Positions 1 through 8,623 are shown, numbered from the stretch's first letter. The stretch is DNA of 57,990 nt from JBFLYN01 sp040756655 (GCA_040756655.1 JBFLYN010000019.1:1-57990), one strand, 5' to 3'. Notes: generated by a model not told the origin, from the letters alone. Numbers and translations are program-made.

Positions 1-14
1 GTTGAATATCTAAA

Positions 15-28
15 CGGGCTTGCGCCCG
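15..28. repeat. short GC-rich hairpin at the window edge
   Basis: CGGGC and GCCCG arms (15-19 and 24-28) enclose TTGC. On the minus strand the hairpin is followed by TTTAGATATT, so it could be a weak terminator for the germination operon region, which runs toward this edge. The stem is short and the T-tract poor. Confidence 0.25.
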
Positions 29-153
29 CCCTTTATTCACCCAGAAAGCTCAATTGGCTCTCCATTTGAATACAGGATGTTCCACATCCCGCAAGGCTTC
101 TCAGGTACGCTGTTCAGTTTTCAAAGATCAAGTGGAAGTGGCGAACGGATCGC

Positions 154-354
154 CTATTTCTTCCCGGACCTTAACTGTAACATAAGCTTTTCATCCGTGT
201 CAAGGTAATCCGCTTTACCATAAGCCTTCATGCCGTGCACTTTCGCCAGATTGGTCTGGATTTTCGCCCGGCGCTCATTAAATATACCATCCGGGTAGCC
301 GGCCCGCAAACTCCTTGTAAGGCCGGGTCGGTGAATTACCAAGGTTTGCACCAC
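154..354 (-). CDS. possible small protein, unknown
   Basis: A 66-codon open frame lies downstream of the gerA operon on the same strand. Its last 43 residues are charged and look protein-like (GKADYLDTDEKLML near the end). The first 23 residues look less convincing, so the real start may be internal. I do not recognise a family. It could be a genuine small gene at the tail of the germination operon, or chance. No good ribosome site is visible at the first start. Confidence 0.22.
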   Translation of the reverse strand: MVQTLVIHRPGLTRSLRAGYPDGIFNERRAKIQTNLAKVHGMKAYGKADYLDTDEKLMLQLRSGKK

Positions 355-405
355 GTCATTGCCGAGAAATCTAAGTTTATCGAGGGGATTTTACCCTACT
401 TGTCA

Positions 406-612
406 TTACGGCGGGAGAAAGAACTCGACGATTTGGATGATAATCTCCGTGGGGTTGGGAATGTTGGCGTTGGCCGCCACCAAACTGGCGTAGACCGCGC
501 CGATGAGCCACAGGAATGCGAAAAGACGCAGTTCGGGCCATTGGCGCCGCTGAACCACCAACGGAACCTGCCATACCACGATGAGGATTAACACCAGCCA
601 TGTGCCGAGCAT
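406..612 (-). CDS. small two-helix membrane protein of the gerA operon
   Basis: This 68-residue protein has two hydrophobic segments, roughly residues 3-20 and 28-46, followed by a short amphipathic tail ending in FFLPP. Its ATG comes one base after the stop codon of the GerC-family gene, so it is almost certainly cotranslated with it. Small membrane proteins are known companions of some gerA-type germinant receptor operons. A role as an accessory subunit of the receptor in the inner spore membrane is inferred from position only. Confidence 0.6.
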   Translation of the reverse strand: MLGTWLVLILIVVWQVPLVVQRRQWPELRLFAFLWLIGAVYASLVAANANIPNPTEIIIQIVEFFLPP

Positions 613-613
613 G

Positions 614-1792
614 CTATCGCGCCCTCACCGGTTCAACCACCAGCCCGGTCCTGGTGATGGTAACACGCACGTTAGTATTGACTTCCAGCTCCCGTAGTCT
701 CTCCGGCCACTCGTCCTTGATGCGTTCCCAAGTACGGGGTTGAGTGCGATATATGAGTTCCCCAAACCCGAATACATCGGCCTCTAGCACCTTGGCACGG
801 TTTACGGCTTTCTCAACCAGGCGGCGCACCTCGTCCCCTACCTGTCGCTCGAGGGCTTCACTGTGCAGACCCTGGAATTCCAAGTCCATCCCGCCCGCAT
901 GACTTTGGATGCGACCGTCGGCCCGGATGTCGATGTCAATGGTAACACAGTCTCCGCTGACCCTAGCTGCCACGGTGGTTTTGGCAGAGACAAGCTCTAC
1001 GGCGATGCGCCCCGTGGCAGGTTTTTCCATCTCCAGTTCCAGGGTAGCCCGGCGCAGTTGGCCGGTAATGACCTCCCGGCCCCGGGTCTCGTCCTCGGTG
1101 AACCATCCGACCATCCGGTTCCCAGAAAACACCGCGCTCCCCGATGCCCGGGCGGGGTTAGGAGCATCCAGGCCGGAATGCGAAGGGCGAGCTTCCAGCC
1201 TGGGTAGCATCAGGTCCAGCCCCGGCCGGGATAAGACCACCGAGGCTTGCCGTAAGGTAACCGGCGGTATGGTTGCCAGGTTGAGAGAAGTGAGCAGGAT
1301 CTGGCGATCCAGCGCTTCGCCGGGCTCTTCCTCCAGTGGGTATGCCTGCGACACCAACCTGGCAATGGGGCCATCCACCACCGCCAGGAATGCAGTCAGC
1401 CGAAACTGCCGCTCCCGTTCGATAAACTCAAGCATATCCTCTATGCCTCGTCGCGCCAGACCTTCTCCAATAATGACGACGCGGGCGTGGGCCCAGTACA
1501 GCTCCCGGGTGGTGCTCCCCTCCAGGTTCCGTAGAGCGCCAAAAGGAGTAAAGCCGCTACCGCTGATGCTCCAAAACATCTCCGTGGTGGGGGCGCCGCC
1601 CCCGGTTTCCCCCGCCTGGGTGGCCAGCGGGTTGACAACGGCCAGGTGAATGATGTACCGGTCGGCCTCTGCATCGTAGTCAAAGCCCACAGCTGTGATA
1701 AGTGCCAAGAGCTCGGGCTCCCGGCGGTTCCAGCATCCGCCCAGGAGCACGCTGACCAGGAGGCCGATAACCACCAGGCGTTGCCATTTCAC
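614..1792 (-). CDS. gerAC: GerC-family spore germination lipoprotein
   Basis: A 392-residue Ger(x)C family protein, the lipoprotein subunit of a nutrient germinant receptor in the spore inner membrane. The start is a GTG at 1792 giving VKWQRLVVIGLL; the signal peptide ends in a lipobox (LLGGC), so Cys 18 or thereabouts should be lipidated. The following WNRREPELLALITAVGFD segment is typical of the family. The GTG overlaps the stop of the permease gene by four bases (GTGA), which supports this start over the much longer frame that continues upstream. Length fits the family (about 370-410). Confidence 0.93.
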   Translation of the reverse strand: MKWQRLVVIGLLVSVLLGGCWNRREPELLALITAVGFDYDAEADRYIIHLAVVNPLATQAGETGGGAPTTEMFWSISGSGFTPFGALRNLEGSTTRELYWAHARVVIIGEGLARRGIEDMLEFIERERQFRLTAFLAVVDGPIARLVSQAYPLEEEPGEALDRQILLTSLNLATIPPVTLRQASVVLSRPGLDLMLPRLEARPSHSGLDAPNPARASGSAVFSGNRMVGWFTEDETRGREVITGQLRRATLELEMEKPATGRIAVELVSAKTTVAARVSGDCVTIDIDIRADGRIQSHAGGMDLEFQGLHSEALERQVGDEVRRLVEKAVNRAKVLEADVFGFGELIYRTQPRTWERIKDEWPERLRELEVNTNVRVTITRTGLVVEPVRAR

Positions 1793-2898
1793 AGCCTTTT
1801 CCTCTTTTCCGGATGCAGCAGCCCCTGGAAGGCGTGACCGGCCCAGAGCAGCCCGTACGGTACCAGGATGAGGGCCAAACCGTAGGGACCAAAAATCCGG
1901 GGCTGGAAAAAAGTCCTCAACTGGAACATGTCCTCGAACGAGTGGATACTGAGCACAACCCAGGGTACCGCCATGGGCAACACCAGGGGGCGATAGTCCT
2001 GCACGCCGAACACCTGGGCAATGCCCCGGGCTCCGCAGAACATGAAGGTAGAAACGGTGATGAAAAGACCAAGGCCCCAGGCTAGAGTGGCGAAGGCTTC
2101 TACACGCTCCAAGAACTCGGTGATGCCTACGCTCCGGATCATGCGTAGGAAAGGAAACACCGACCGGGCACCTGCTTCTGCACCCAGCGTCGCCACCACG
2201 ACTGCCGCCACCAGCACCAGCGTCAGGGAGGCCAAGGTGATGGCCACTAGCGAGGTCTTTAGAGCTTCCCGGGGCTGGGTAAGTGATGGAATCAGGATGG
2301 CCAGCACCATGAGTTCGGCCGAGACAGCGATGGGAGTGACGGACGCCCTCAACGGCGGCCCCAGTCCCCGCGCCAGCACCGGTTGTAGGTTCTCCGGGCG
2401 CCAAGCGCCGGTCGTCGCCAGCAGGCTGGCGACAACCATGAGAACGAACACGGGAAAGAACAGGTCGGCCAAGCGCCCGATGACCTCTACACCCATGTAG
2501 GCGGCATAGGCTGAGAGCAGCACCATGGTAGAGATTACAAACACCAGGGGTGTCTCTGTCAAAAACTCGGAGAGGATCATCTCTCCATAGATGCGGATGT
2601 CCACGGAAACCAGGTGCAGGAACGACCAGAGGACCAGCATGGCCACGGCCTTGCCAGGCCACTTGCCCAAGAGCCGGTGGGCGAACTCCACCAGCGTCTG
2701 CTGGGGGTAGCGCACTCCAAGACCGGCAATGATGTTGATGATGACCACGGTACCGGCATAGGTAATGATGGCTGCCACCCAGGCATCCTGCAGGGCGTCG
2801 GCCGAGGTCAGCACGGGCAAGGTGGCTATAATCACGGTACTCCGAATCATATACACGATGAGCAGCAACTGGCGGTTGGCGATTTTCTCTGTTCTCAT
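1789..2898 (-). CDS. gerAB: GerAB/YndE-family germination permease
   Basis: A 369-residue integral membrane protein of the spore germination permease family (APC superfamily), the B subunit of a gerA-type germinant receptor, thought to bind the germinant. About ten hydrophobic segments are visible. The N-terminus (EKIANRQLLLIVYMIRST) is characteristic. Its ATG overlaps the stop of gerAA by four bases and its own stop overlaps gerAC in the same way, giving an AA-AB-AC order. The ligand cannot be predicted from the sequence. Confidence 0.93.
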   Translation of the reverse strand: MRTEKIANRQLLLIVYMIRSTVIIATLPVLTSADALQDAWVAAIITYAGTVVIINIIAGLGVRYPQQTLVEFAHRLLGKWPGKAVAMLVLWSFLHLVSVDIRIYGEMILSEFLTETPLVFVISTMVLLSAYAAYMGVEVIGRLADLFFPVFVLMVVASLLATTGAWRPENLQPVLARGLGPPLRASVTPIAVSAELMVLAILIPSLTQPREALKTSLVAITLASLTLVLVAAVVVATLGAEAGARSVFPFLRMIRSVGITEFLERVEAFATLAWGLGLFITVSTFMFCGARGIAQVFGVQDYRPLVLPMAVPWVVLSIHSFEDMFQLRTFFQPRIFGPYGLALILVPYGLLWAGHAFQGLLHPEKRKRL

Positions 2899-4481
2899 GA
2901 TCTATCTCCCTCCCGCCCGACCCGGGGCCGCTGGCCGGGTCGCTGGCGCACGGGCTCCCGGGCGCCCACCAGCTTGGGACGGCGGACCATTTGCCAGGTG
3001 AACACCCGGATGGCCGCATCTTTCAAGTCGGCCACGACCAACGGACCCAAAGGTGAGAAGTAAGGGACACCGAAAGAACGCAAGGATACCACGTGGATGC
3101 TCAGGAGCAATAACCCAAACTGCACTCCGAACAGCCCAAACACGGCACCCAGGATGATAATGGCGAAGCGGACCAGGCGTCCCACGATACCCACGCTGAA
3201 TACCGGTACCGCGAAGGAGGCAATGGCCGTGAGCGCCACCACGATCACCGCTCCCGGCGAAACGACGCCGGCGCGGATGGCTGCCTCACCCAAGACCAGC
3301 GCGCCGACGATGCTGATGGCCGGGCCGATGGCCCGCGGCAACCGGATGCCGGCTTCCCGCAGCAATTCGAACACACTTTCTATGAAGAAGATCTCGAAAG
3401 CAACCGGGAACGGCACCCCTTCCCTAGTGGCAGTTATTCGTATGAGCAGGCTGGTAGGCAGAAGCTCAGGGTGGAAATTCAAGGCGGCCACATACACACC
3501 GGGGAGAAACGCGGCGACCAGCCCCGCCAGTCCCCGGAGCGCCCGGATGAAGACGCCTATGGGGACAATCTCGTAGTAGTCGTCGGGTGCCTGCAAGAAC
3601 ATGATGAACTCGGCCGGGACCACCAATGCGAATGGTGTACCGTCGGTAAGGATGGCCACCCGTCCTTCCAGGATAGCGGCGGCCACCCGGTCGGGGCGCT
3701 CGGTGCGGAGTACAGTCGGGTAAAGGCTAAAAGGGGCGTCGCCGATGAACTCCTCGATCTGGCCACTCTCCAAGATGGCATCAGTGTCAATGCGCTGCAG
3801 CCGGGATCGCACCTCGGCCAGGAGTTCCTCGCTGGCAAGCCCCTTTATGAAGGCGATGGCCACTCCGGTACGGGTCAAATGCCCGATCTCATATTTCTCG
3901 ACCCATAAATTAGGCGTCCGCACTCGCCGCCTGACGAGGCTCAGGTTCACCCGCAGGCTTTCCACGAAACCCTCCCGGGAACCCCGGAGGCTGGTCTCGG
4001 CGGTGGGCTCGATGATACTGCGGGTCTCCCATCCCTTGGTATCCACCATCAAGGCAACGGCACACCCGTTTACTATGACGGCAGTGTCCCCCAGGGCTAG
4101 GCGACTGAGAATGTCATCCAGCAAAGCCGCCTCTGATATCTCGGCATTGTCAATGATCCGGTCCTTGGCCCAATCCAAGCCGGGCCGGTAATGGTCCGCC
4201 TTCATGCTCTCGACTTGCAGGTGATGAAGCAGCTCACTCAGAGTGGAGCTGGACACCATCTCTTCAAAGAAGACCAGGGCAGCGCTGGTCTTCCTTATCT
4301 TGAACCGGCGTATCTTCAGGTCGGGGCTGTTGCCCGCTGCCTTTTGCAGGGTCTCCAAGTTGGCTTCCAGGTTTTCTGCGAGGCGGGTTTTCCTCAGGAG
4401 CGCTTCCCGCTGGCCTAGGTCCAGATCCTCCTGGACCCTGGGGGGCTCGCTCCGCAGCCATTGCCTTATCCAGCGAAACAC
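2895..4481 (-). CDS. gerAA: GerAA-family germination receptor subunit
   Basis: A 528-residue GerA-family protein. The soluble N-terminal half (to about residue 290) is followed by several membrane segments (about 300-460), as in GerAA/SpoVAF proteins. The C-terminal tail is basic (KLVGAREPVRQRPGQRPR). The start is a GTG at 4481 with GGTGAG nine bases upstream. It is the first gene of the gerAA-AB-AC-small membrane protein operon. Germinant receptor operons are normally expressed in the forespore under sigma-G; I could not identify a convincing sigma-G promoter in the roughly 100 bases upstream. Confidence 0.93.
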   Translation of the reverse strand: MFRWIRQWLRSEPPRVQEDLDLGQREALLRKTRLAENLEANLETLQKAAGNSPDLKIRRFKIRKTSAALVFFEEMVSSSTLSELLHHLQVESMKADHYRPGLDWAKDRIIDNAEISEAALLDDILSRLALGDTAVIVNGCAVALMVDTKGWETRSIIEPTAETSLRGSREGFVESLRVNLSLVRRRVRTPNLWVEKYEIGHLTRTGVAIAFIKGLASEELLAEVRSRLQRIDTDAILESGQIEEFIGDAPFSLYPTVLRTERPDRVAAAILEGRVAILTDGTPFALVVPAEFIMFLQAPDDYYEIVPIGVFIRALRGLAGLVAAFLPGVYVAALNFHPELLPTSLLIRITATREGVPFPVAFEIFFIESVFELLREAGIRLPRAIGPAISIVGALVLGEAAIRAGVVSPGAVIVVALTAIASFAVPVFSVGIVGRLVRFAIIILGAVFGLFGVQFGLLLLSIHVVSLRSFGVPYFSPLGPLVVADLKDAAIRVFTWQMVRRPKLVGAREPVRQRPGQRPRVGREGDRS

Positions 4482-4546
4482 GTGCTCACCCTGATCCGAT
4501 ACATTTGGTTTAGATTGGCCCGTACCACGGTTCCTTAAACCAGAAC

Positions 4547-4562
4547 GGCCCCGGTTGGGGCC
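4547..4562 (-). terminator. possible terminator between lysS and gerAA
   Basis: GGCCCC and GGGGCC arms enclose a four-base loop, 18 bases past the lysS stop. On the minus strand the stem is followed by GTTCTGGTTT, a weak T-tract. It would separate the housekeeping greA-lysS transcript from the sporulation operon. Confidence 0.45.
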
Positions 4563-4579
4563 GCCAGATCTTTGTTGGG

Positions 4580-6058
4580 CTATTCTCTTGGGCGCATCAG
4601 TGGAAAAAGGATCACATCGCGGATGGAGGCCTGGTCGGTGAGGAGCATCACCAGGCGATCGATGCCGATCCCCAGACCACCCGTGGGAGGCATGCCGTAT
4701 TCCAGCGCGGTGATGAAATCCTCGTCCATTGGGTGAGCTTCTTCGTCGCCCTTGGCGCGCTCAGTTGCTTGCTGTTCAAACCGCATTCTCTGGTCCACCG
4801 GATCGTTCAGCTCAGAAAAGGCGTTGGCCAGTTCCCGCCCGGCCACGAAGGCTTCAAACCGGTAAGTCAGGTGCGGGTCATCCTGGTGCCGCTTGGCCAG
4901 GGGCGATACCACCACCGGGTAATCGTACAGGAAAATCGGCTGGATGAGGTCACTCTCGACGGTTTCCAGCAGCTTGTCGATGACCACGGCCGGGGTGGCG
5001 GGTTTGCCCAGCTTTAGTCCAAGACGGTCGGCCACTGCCCGGGCGCTGGCATCATCATGGATCTGGGAGGGATCTACCCCGGTCCGTTCTTGAATGGCGT
5101 CAAAAAGACGCACCCGGGGCCAGGGCGGGGACAAGTCGATGGTAGTCCCCTGGTACGTGATGGCCGTGCTCCCCAGTACCGTCCGGGCAACGTCCGCCAC
5201 CAATTCCTCGGTGAGTTTCATGATGTCATGGTAGTCAGCGTAGGCCTGGTAGAGTTCGAGCATGGTGAACTCCGGGTTGTGCTTGGTGGAAATGCCTTCG
5301 TTGCGGAAGTTCCGCCCGATCTCGTACACCCGTTCCAGGCCGCCGACAACAAGGCGCTTGAGGTAGAGTTCCAGCGCGATCCTGAGATAGAGGTCCATGT
5401 CCAGGGCATTATGATGAGTGGTGAAGGGGCGGGCCGATCCGCCCCCGGCAATGGGCTGCATCACTGGGGTCTCCACCTCAAGGAAACCTCGTGCGTCCAG
5501 AAATCCCCGCACCGCCGAGATGATCCGGCTGCGCGCGATGAAGGTCTGGCGCACCTCCGGGTTTACCACCAAATCCAAGTACCGCTGGCGGTACCTCAGG
5601 TCCACGTCTTTGAGACCGTGCCATTTCTCAGGCAGTGGTCTTAGGCTCTTGGCCAGGAGGTCGAATGCTTCCAGGGCAATGCTGATTTCCCCGCGACGTG
5701 TTCTGAACACCTGTCCCCGCACCCCGGCAATGTCACCAATGTCGCATCCGGTCACCAACTCGTAGAGGCTTGTCCCGATTTCGTCGGCGCGAGCGTAGAC
5801 TTGAAGTCGCCCGGTTACATCCTGGAGGTCAAAGAAAGTGGCTTTGCCGTGACTGCGGAGGGCCATGATCCTGCCTGCCAGCGATACGGTGGTACCTGAA
5901 AGTGACTCAAAGTTGTCTACGATTTCCCGGGTGTGGTGAGTGGTTTCAAACTTGCCCCCGTAGGGTTCGACTCCTTGCCGCCTAAGGTCGTCCAGCTTCT
6001 TTAGCCGGAGACCTACCAGGCCGGCAGCTGTAGTTTCTTCGTCCTGACCCGGTCGCAA
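4580..6058 (-). CDS. lysS: lysyl-tRNA synthetase, class II
   Basis: This 492-residue enzyme charges tRNA-Lys in the cytoplasm. The N-terminal OB-fold anticodon-binding domain occupies about residues 55-150 (GRIMALRSHGKATFFDLQD). It is followed by the class II catalytic core with motif 2 near FRNEGIST and motif 3 at GLGIGIDRLVMLLTD close to the C-terminus. Length is normal. The start is a TTG with GGGAGGGAG four bases upstream; no ATG fits better. It lies 23 bases after greA and should share its transcript. The greA-lysS pairing is common in this part of clostridial chromosomes. Confidence 0.97.
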   Translation of the reverse strand: MRPGQDEETTAAGLVGLRLKKLDDLRRQGVEPYGGKFETTHHTREIVDNFESLSGTTVSLAGRIMALRSHGKATFFDLQDVTGRLQVYARADEIGTSLYELVTGCDIGDIAGVRGQVFRTRRGEISIALEAFDLLAKSLRPLPEKWHGLKDVDLRYRQRYLDLVVNPEVRQTFIARSRIISAVRGFLDARGFLEVETPVMQPIAGGGSARPFTTHHNALDMDLYLRIALELYLKRLVVGGLERVYEIGRNFRNEGISTKHNPEFTMLELYQAYADYHDIMKLTEELVADVARTVLGSTAITYQGTTIDLSPPWPRVRLFDAIQERTGVDPSQIHDDASARAVADRLGLKLGKPATPAVVIDKLLETVESDLIQPIFLYDYPVVVSPLAKRHQDDPHLTYRFEAFVAGRELANAFSELNDPVDQRMRFEQQATERAKGDEEAHPMDEDFITALEYGMPPTGGLGIGIDRLVMLLTDQASIRDVILFPLMRPRE

Positions 6059-6081
6059 GAATCTCCCTCCCGCTATTGCCC

Positions 6082-6561
6082 TCAGCGCTGGCCGATGGCG
6101 ATGATCTCGAATTCCATTATGCCTGCCGGGGCACGGACCTGGATGGAATCACCCACCCGCCGCCCGAGGAGAGCTTTGCCCACGGGGGACTCATTCGATA
6201 TCTTCTGACGTGCCGGATCGGCTTCTGTCGAGCCGACAATGAGATACTCCTGGAATTCCTCGCTGGACTTGTCTCGCAGGGTAACCCGGCAACCTACTGT
6301 GACCCGGTCGGTGGCAATCTCATTGTCATCGATGACCCTGGCGTTGCGCAGGAGCTTTTCGAGAGTTATGATCCGGCCTTCCACAAAGGCCTGGGTGTTC
6401 TTGGCGTCCTCATACTCGGAGTTCTCGGTGATATCCCCAAATGCTCTGGCTTGCCGGATCCGGTCGGCAACCTCCCGGCGCTTGACGGTCTTTAGGTGAT
6501 CCAGCTCCTCCTCGAGGCTCTTCATGCCCTCAGGGGACAAGATGACCTCTTTTTCTGCCAT
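6082..6561 (-). CDS. greA: transcript cleavage factor GreA
   Basis: GreA rescues backtracked RNA polymerase by stimulating cleavage of the nascent RNA 3' end. The 159-residue protein has the N-terminal coiled coil (about residues 1-75) with the acidic tip region FGDITENSEYEDAK, and a C-terminal FKBP-like domain ending LEFEIIAIG-like (MEFEIIAIGQR). I chose the ATG at 6561 (MAEKEVILS) because AGAGGA lies about seven bases upstream and family members start here; an in-frame extension to 6600 lacks support. It is the first gene of the greA-lysS transcript driven by the promoter at 6731-6759. Confidence 0.96.
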   Translation of the reverse strand: MAEKEVILSPEGMKSLEEELDHLKTVKRREVADRIRQARAFGDITENSEYEDAKNTQAFVEGRIITLEKLLRNARVIDDNEIATDRVTVGCRVTLRDKSSEEFQEYLIVGSTEADPARQKISNESPVGKALLGRRVGDSIQVRAPAGIMEFEIIAIGQR

Positions 6562-6666
6562 AGCGCGTCCTCTTCCCTTCATTTGCTGGTATAAGCCCAT
6601 TTGAGAAACTTAGCCAGGGCGCAGTTGGATGTATATGCGCACGCTTGAACCTCTTATGATACTGTA

Positions 6667-6699
6667 ACAAGCACTACCGGCACACCCGGTAGTGCTTGT
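6667..6699 (-). repeat. perfect 14-bp inverted repeat in the greA leader
   Basis: ACAAGCACTACCGG (6667-6680) is exactly complementary to 6686-6699, with a CACAC loop. The repeat lies between the promoter at 6731-6759 and greA, so the greA mRNA would carry this hairpin about 25-60 nucleotides from its 5' end. There is no T-tract after it on the minus strand, so it is not an ordinary terminator. It may stabilise the mRNA or be a regulatory leader element. Confidence 0.6.
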
Positions 6700-6724
6700 A
6701 TTTGACTTCCTGACCCCATACAGC

Positions 6725-6743
6725 ACCTACATTATATGTAGGT
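6725..6743. promoter_or_regulatory. palindromic operator candidate overlapping the greA -10
   Basis: Seven-base arms ACCTACA and TGTAGGT flank five bases; on the minus strand this reads ACCTACATATAATGTAGGT. The -10 hexamer TATAAT sits in the middle, so a dimeric repressor bound here would block transcription. The regulator is unknown; TACA/TGTA half-sites resemble those of the BlaI/CopY group but the spacing differs. Confidence 0.5.
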
Positions 6744-6759
6744 CCTCCTGGCGAGTCAA
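6731..6759 (-). promoter_or_regulatory. sigma-A promoter for greA-lysS
   Basis: On the minus strand a -35 TTGACT (6754-6759) and a perfect -10 TATAAT (6731-6736) are separated by exactly 17 bases. Transcription would start near 6724, leaving a leader of about 160 bases before greA. Confidence 0.8.
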
Positions 6760-7376
6760 GAAATTTCTATTTTCGCCCGGTTTTCCCGCGGAGTTGGGCA
6801 AAGACAATCCTCTCTCCCCTTGGTCGATAATATGCGGTCCCTGGCAACCCAATAGCTGGCTATGACCATAACCCACCGCTTTCCAACAGCCGACATCACC
6901 CCCCCGATGGCATTGGCGCTAACGGACCTGGTTTCCCACCACCGGAGCAACCCTGACCGCCGCCCGGGCGGGCGCAGGAGAAGGCGTGGCGAAAGGACCG
7001 GTGGTGGCGCCATTACACCGAGATCGATTACCGCGACCTGGTGGTCCAGCCCGGCCAGGCAGAGAATGGCCGATCTTGCCAGCGTCAGCTCTCCCGGGAT
7101 TACTACGTAGGTGGCCTCTTAGCGGGAAGACTGCCCGGCCGGCGCTGCCGCTTCGTCAACTCGGCGCATCTTCGAAGCATTTGCGTTGTACCTGTTCTGA
7201 CCTCAGGATCTTGGTCAAGGACTACGCAAAACCACGCTCTAAAGGCCCATCGGCACTTCTGGCGACGGTCTTGAACCACGTCTTACCCTCCGCCAGCGCA
7301 TCGAATGCCTTCATAGGGCAAACGAGAGCAACAGGAAAACCATCTCTCCTTATGCGTCAGATTTTTCGGTTTTAGC
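6760..7376. other. gene-poor stretch, probably decayed DNA
   Basis: I see no gene I can support in these 617 bases. A plus-strand frame around 6970-7130 reads protein-like for a short distance (KDRWWRHYTEIDYRDLVVQ), without a recognisable start or family. The right end borders a transposase fragment. The stretch is best read as remnants left by insertion and deletion. Confidence 0.45.
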
Positions 7377-7802
7377 TTAGGCCGCTACGTCCAGAGCCAG
7401 GCACTGGCCGAAGTCGGGCAGTTCCTCACCCAGCTGCCGGGTCAACCGTTCAAACACCGCCTGGAGCTTACCAGTCTGGGTCCGCAGCTGGCTCAGAAAC
7501 CGGCTATAGACCGGGGCGGGAGGAACGGTACCCGTGAAACCACATAGCGCCTGTAACTGGCCGTTTCGCAGCAACTCGCGCCGCAGGCTTGCGATAGAAC
7601 TATGCTGAAACACGATCCCCGCCGGCAGGGAATTCCATACCGCCCGCACCGGGTAATCATTGCGGCCCTTACCCCGCCGCCGTTCCAGGTACTGCATCAA
7701 CTCACCATCCAGCAGGTGCTCCAACACCAGCCGGAGCCGTTCCAGGTCTCCCAGTTCCTCAATCTCGTTCCATTGAAACCGTTGCTGTGCTACAATCGCC
7801 AT
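7377..7802 (-). pseudogene. truncated transposase (DUF772/InsH N-terminal domain)
   Basis: These 141 residues match the N-terminal DUF772 region of IS5/IS1182-type DDE transposases: an RFQWNEIEELGDLERLRLVLE-like opening, the RNDYPVRAVWNSLPAGIVFQH motif region, and ending FGQCLALDVAA. In intact relatives the text after LALD continues into the DDE catalytic domain, for a total of about 400-450 residues. Here it stops immediately and the downstream bases do not continue the family in any frame I checked. The copy is therefore inactive. Confidence 0.75.
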
Positions 7803-8009
7803 AGGTGGTCCTTCCTGAGTAGGTTTGTGGTGCTAAACACCAGTTTCTACATCAAGGAGCGGATCACCTGTACTGTTGGGGTCAATTTCCTGCATTTCCG
7901 TCCCAGCTCGCCCTCAACCCCTGCATAATCCCCTCTACACCGGGGTAAAGACTTTTTCACACGCCTCAAAAACCTTCATCTATCTGCTCTGTCTTCACAG
8001 CGCCATCGC

Positions 8010-8043
8010 CTCTCTTCTAAGTCGCCCTCTCTTCTAAGTCGCC
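8010..8043. repeat. 17-bp tandem duplication
   Basis: CTCTCTTCTAAGTCGCC occurs twice in direct succession (8010-8026 and 8027-8043). It lies at the 3' end of the HTH gene, and the gene's present stop codon falls within the duplicated unit. Because 17 is not a multiple of three, the duplication shifts the reading frame. Confidence 0.9.
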
Positions 8044-8568
8044 CTTGATCTTCCGGATCAAGTCCCGGAGTTTGTCTAGGTCCAATGATACATCGCGGGT
8101 AAGGGGTGACCCTCCCATCTCGATGGTGACCACGGTCCTGTCCAGGAGTCCCTGCATAAGTCCGAGCCGGTAATCGGACCCGGCCAATATCACCGTGTCG
8201 AAGGTGCGAACCTGGGCAATAAGGGCCATGAGGGCGTTGAAAAGCTCCGTGCCCGATTTCTCCTCTACCCACTGCCACCGTTCCTGATCCGTCATGACCA
8301 GGACGAAATCTACCGCCTCCGCTTTGGCCAGCTCGCGGACCTGGCTGGCGTTGGCCACCGGAAATGCCACCAGCCCTATGCTGCCTCCTTTGCGGACTTC
8401 TGCCAGCGTCTCCAGCCTCGAGATGAAGGTACGGTCAACGTCCAGCTCGCGGGCCACCTCTTGCTGGGAAAGGCCCTGGCACCGCAGCTCCAGGATGCGG
8501 TCGAGTTTGCGTTGCAGCTTGGCGCGGCTGAGCAACTTGTCGCCAACTCTCAGGAATTCCACGGGCAC
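8017..8568 (-). CDS. HTH-domain transcriptional regulator, unknown ligand
   Basis: A 183-residue protein with a helix-turn-helix in residues about 17-60 (LDRILELRCQGLSQQEVARE then LDVDRTFISRLETL). It is followed by an alpha/beta domain of about 120 residues that I cannot assign (VDFVLVMTDQERWQWVEEKSG). It is the last gene of the run that begins with korA, 56 bases after its neighbour, and could regulate that run; this is inference from position. The C-terminus GDLEERAT results from a 17-bp tandem duplication. Without it the frame would continue as GDLEERRWRCEDRADR and stop near 7976. Confidence 0.75.
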   Translation of the reverse strand: MPVEFLRVGDKLLSRAKLQRKLDRILELRCQGLSQQEVARELDVDRTFISRLETLAEVRKGGSIGLVAFPVANASQVRELAKAEAVDFVLVMTDQERWQWVEEKSGTELFNALMALIAQVRTFDTVILAGSDYRLGLMQGLLDRTVVTIEMGGSPLTRDVSLDLDKLRDLIRKIKGDLEERAT

Positions 8569-8623
8569 CGCTCCCTGTGCATACTTTTGTGATCATTGTA
8601 CAAGCAGCAACCAGAGAAAGCAA

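Noticed and set aside
909..1649. A 246-codon plus-strand frame opposite gerAC
   Set aside because: It is antisense to a clearly coding gene, has a composition rich in Ser/Arg typical of GC-rich shadows and no ribosome site.
614..3019. A single 801-codon open frame spanning gerAC and part of gerAB
   Set aside because: Only the last 392 codons match the GerC family. The first half is a shadow of gerAB in another frame, and a lipoprotein signal starts at GTG 1792.
6986..7375. A 129-codon plus-strand protein next to the transposase relic
   Set aside because: No family, no ribosome site and a composition expected by chance. The neighbouring frame looks more protein-like but has no start.
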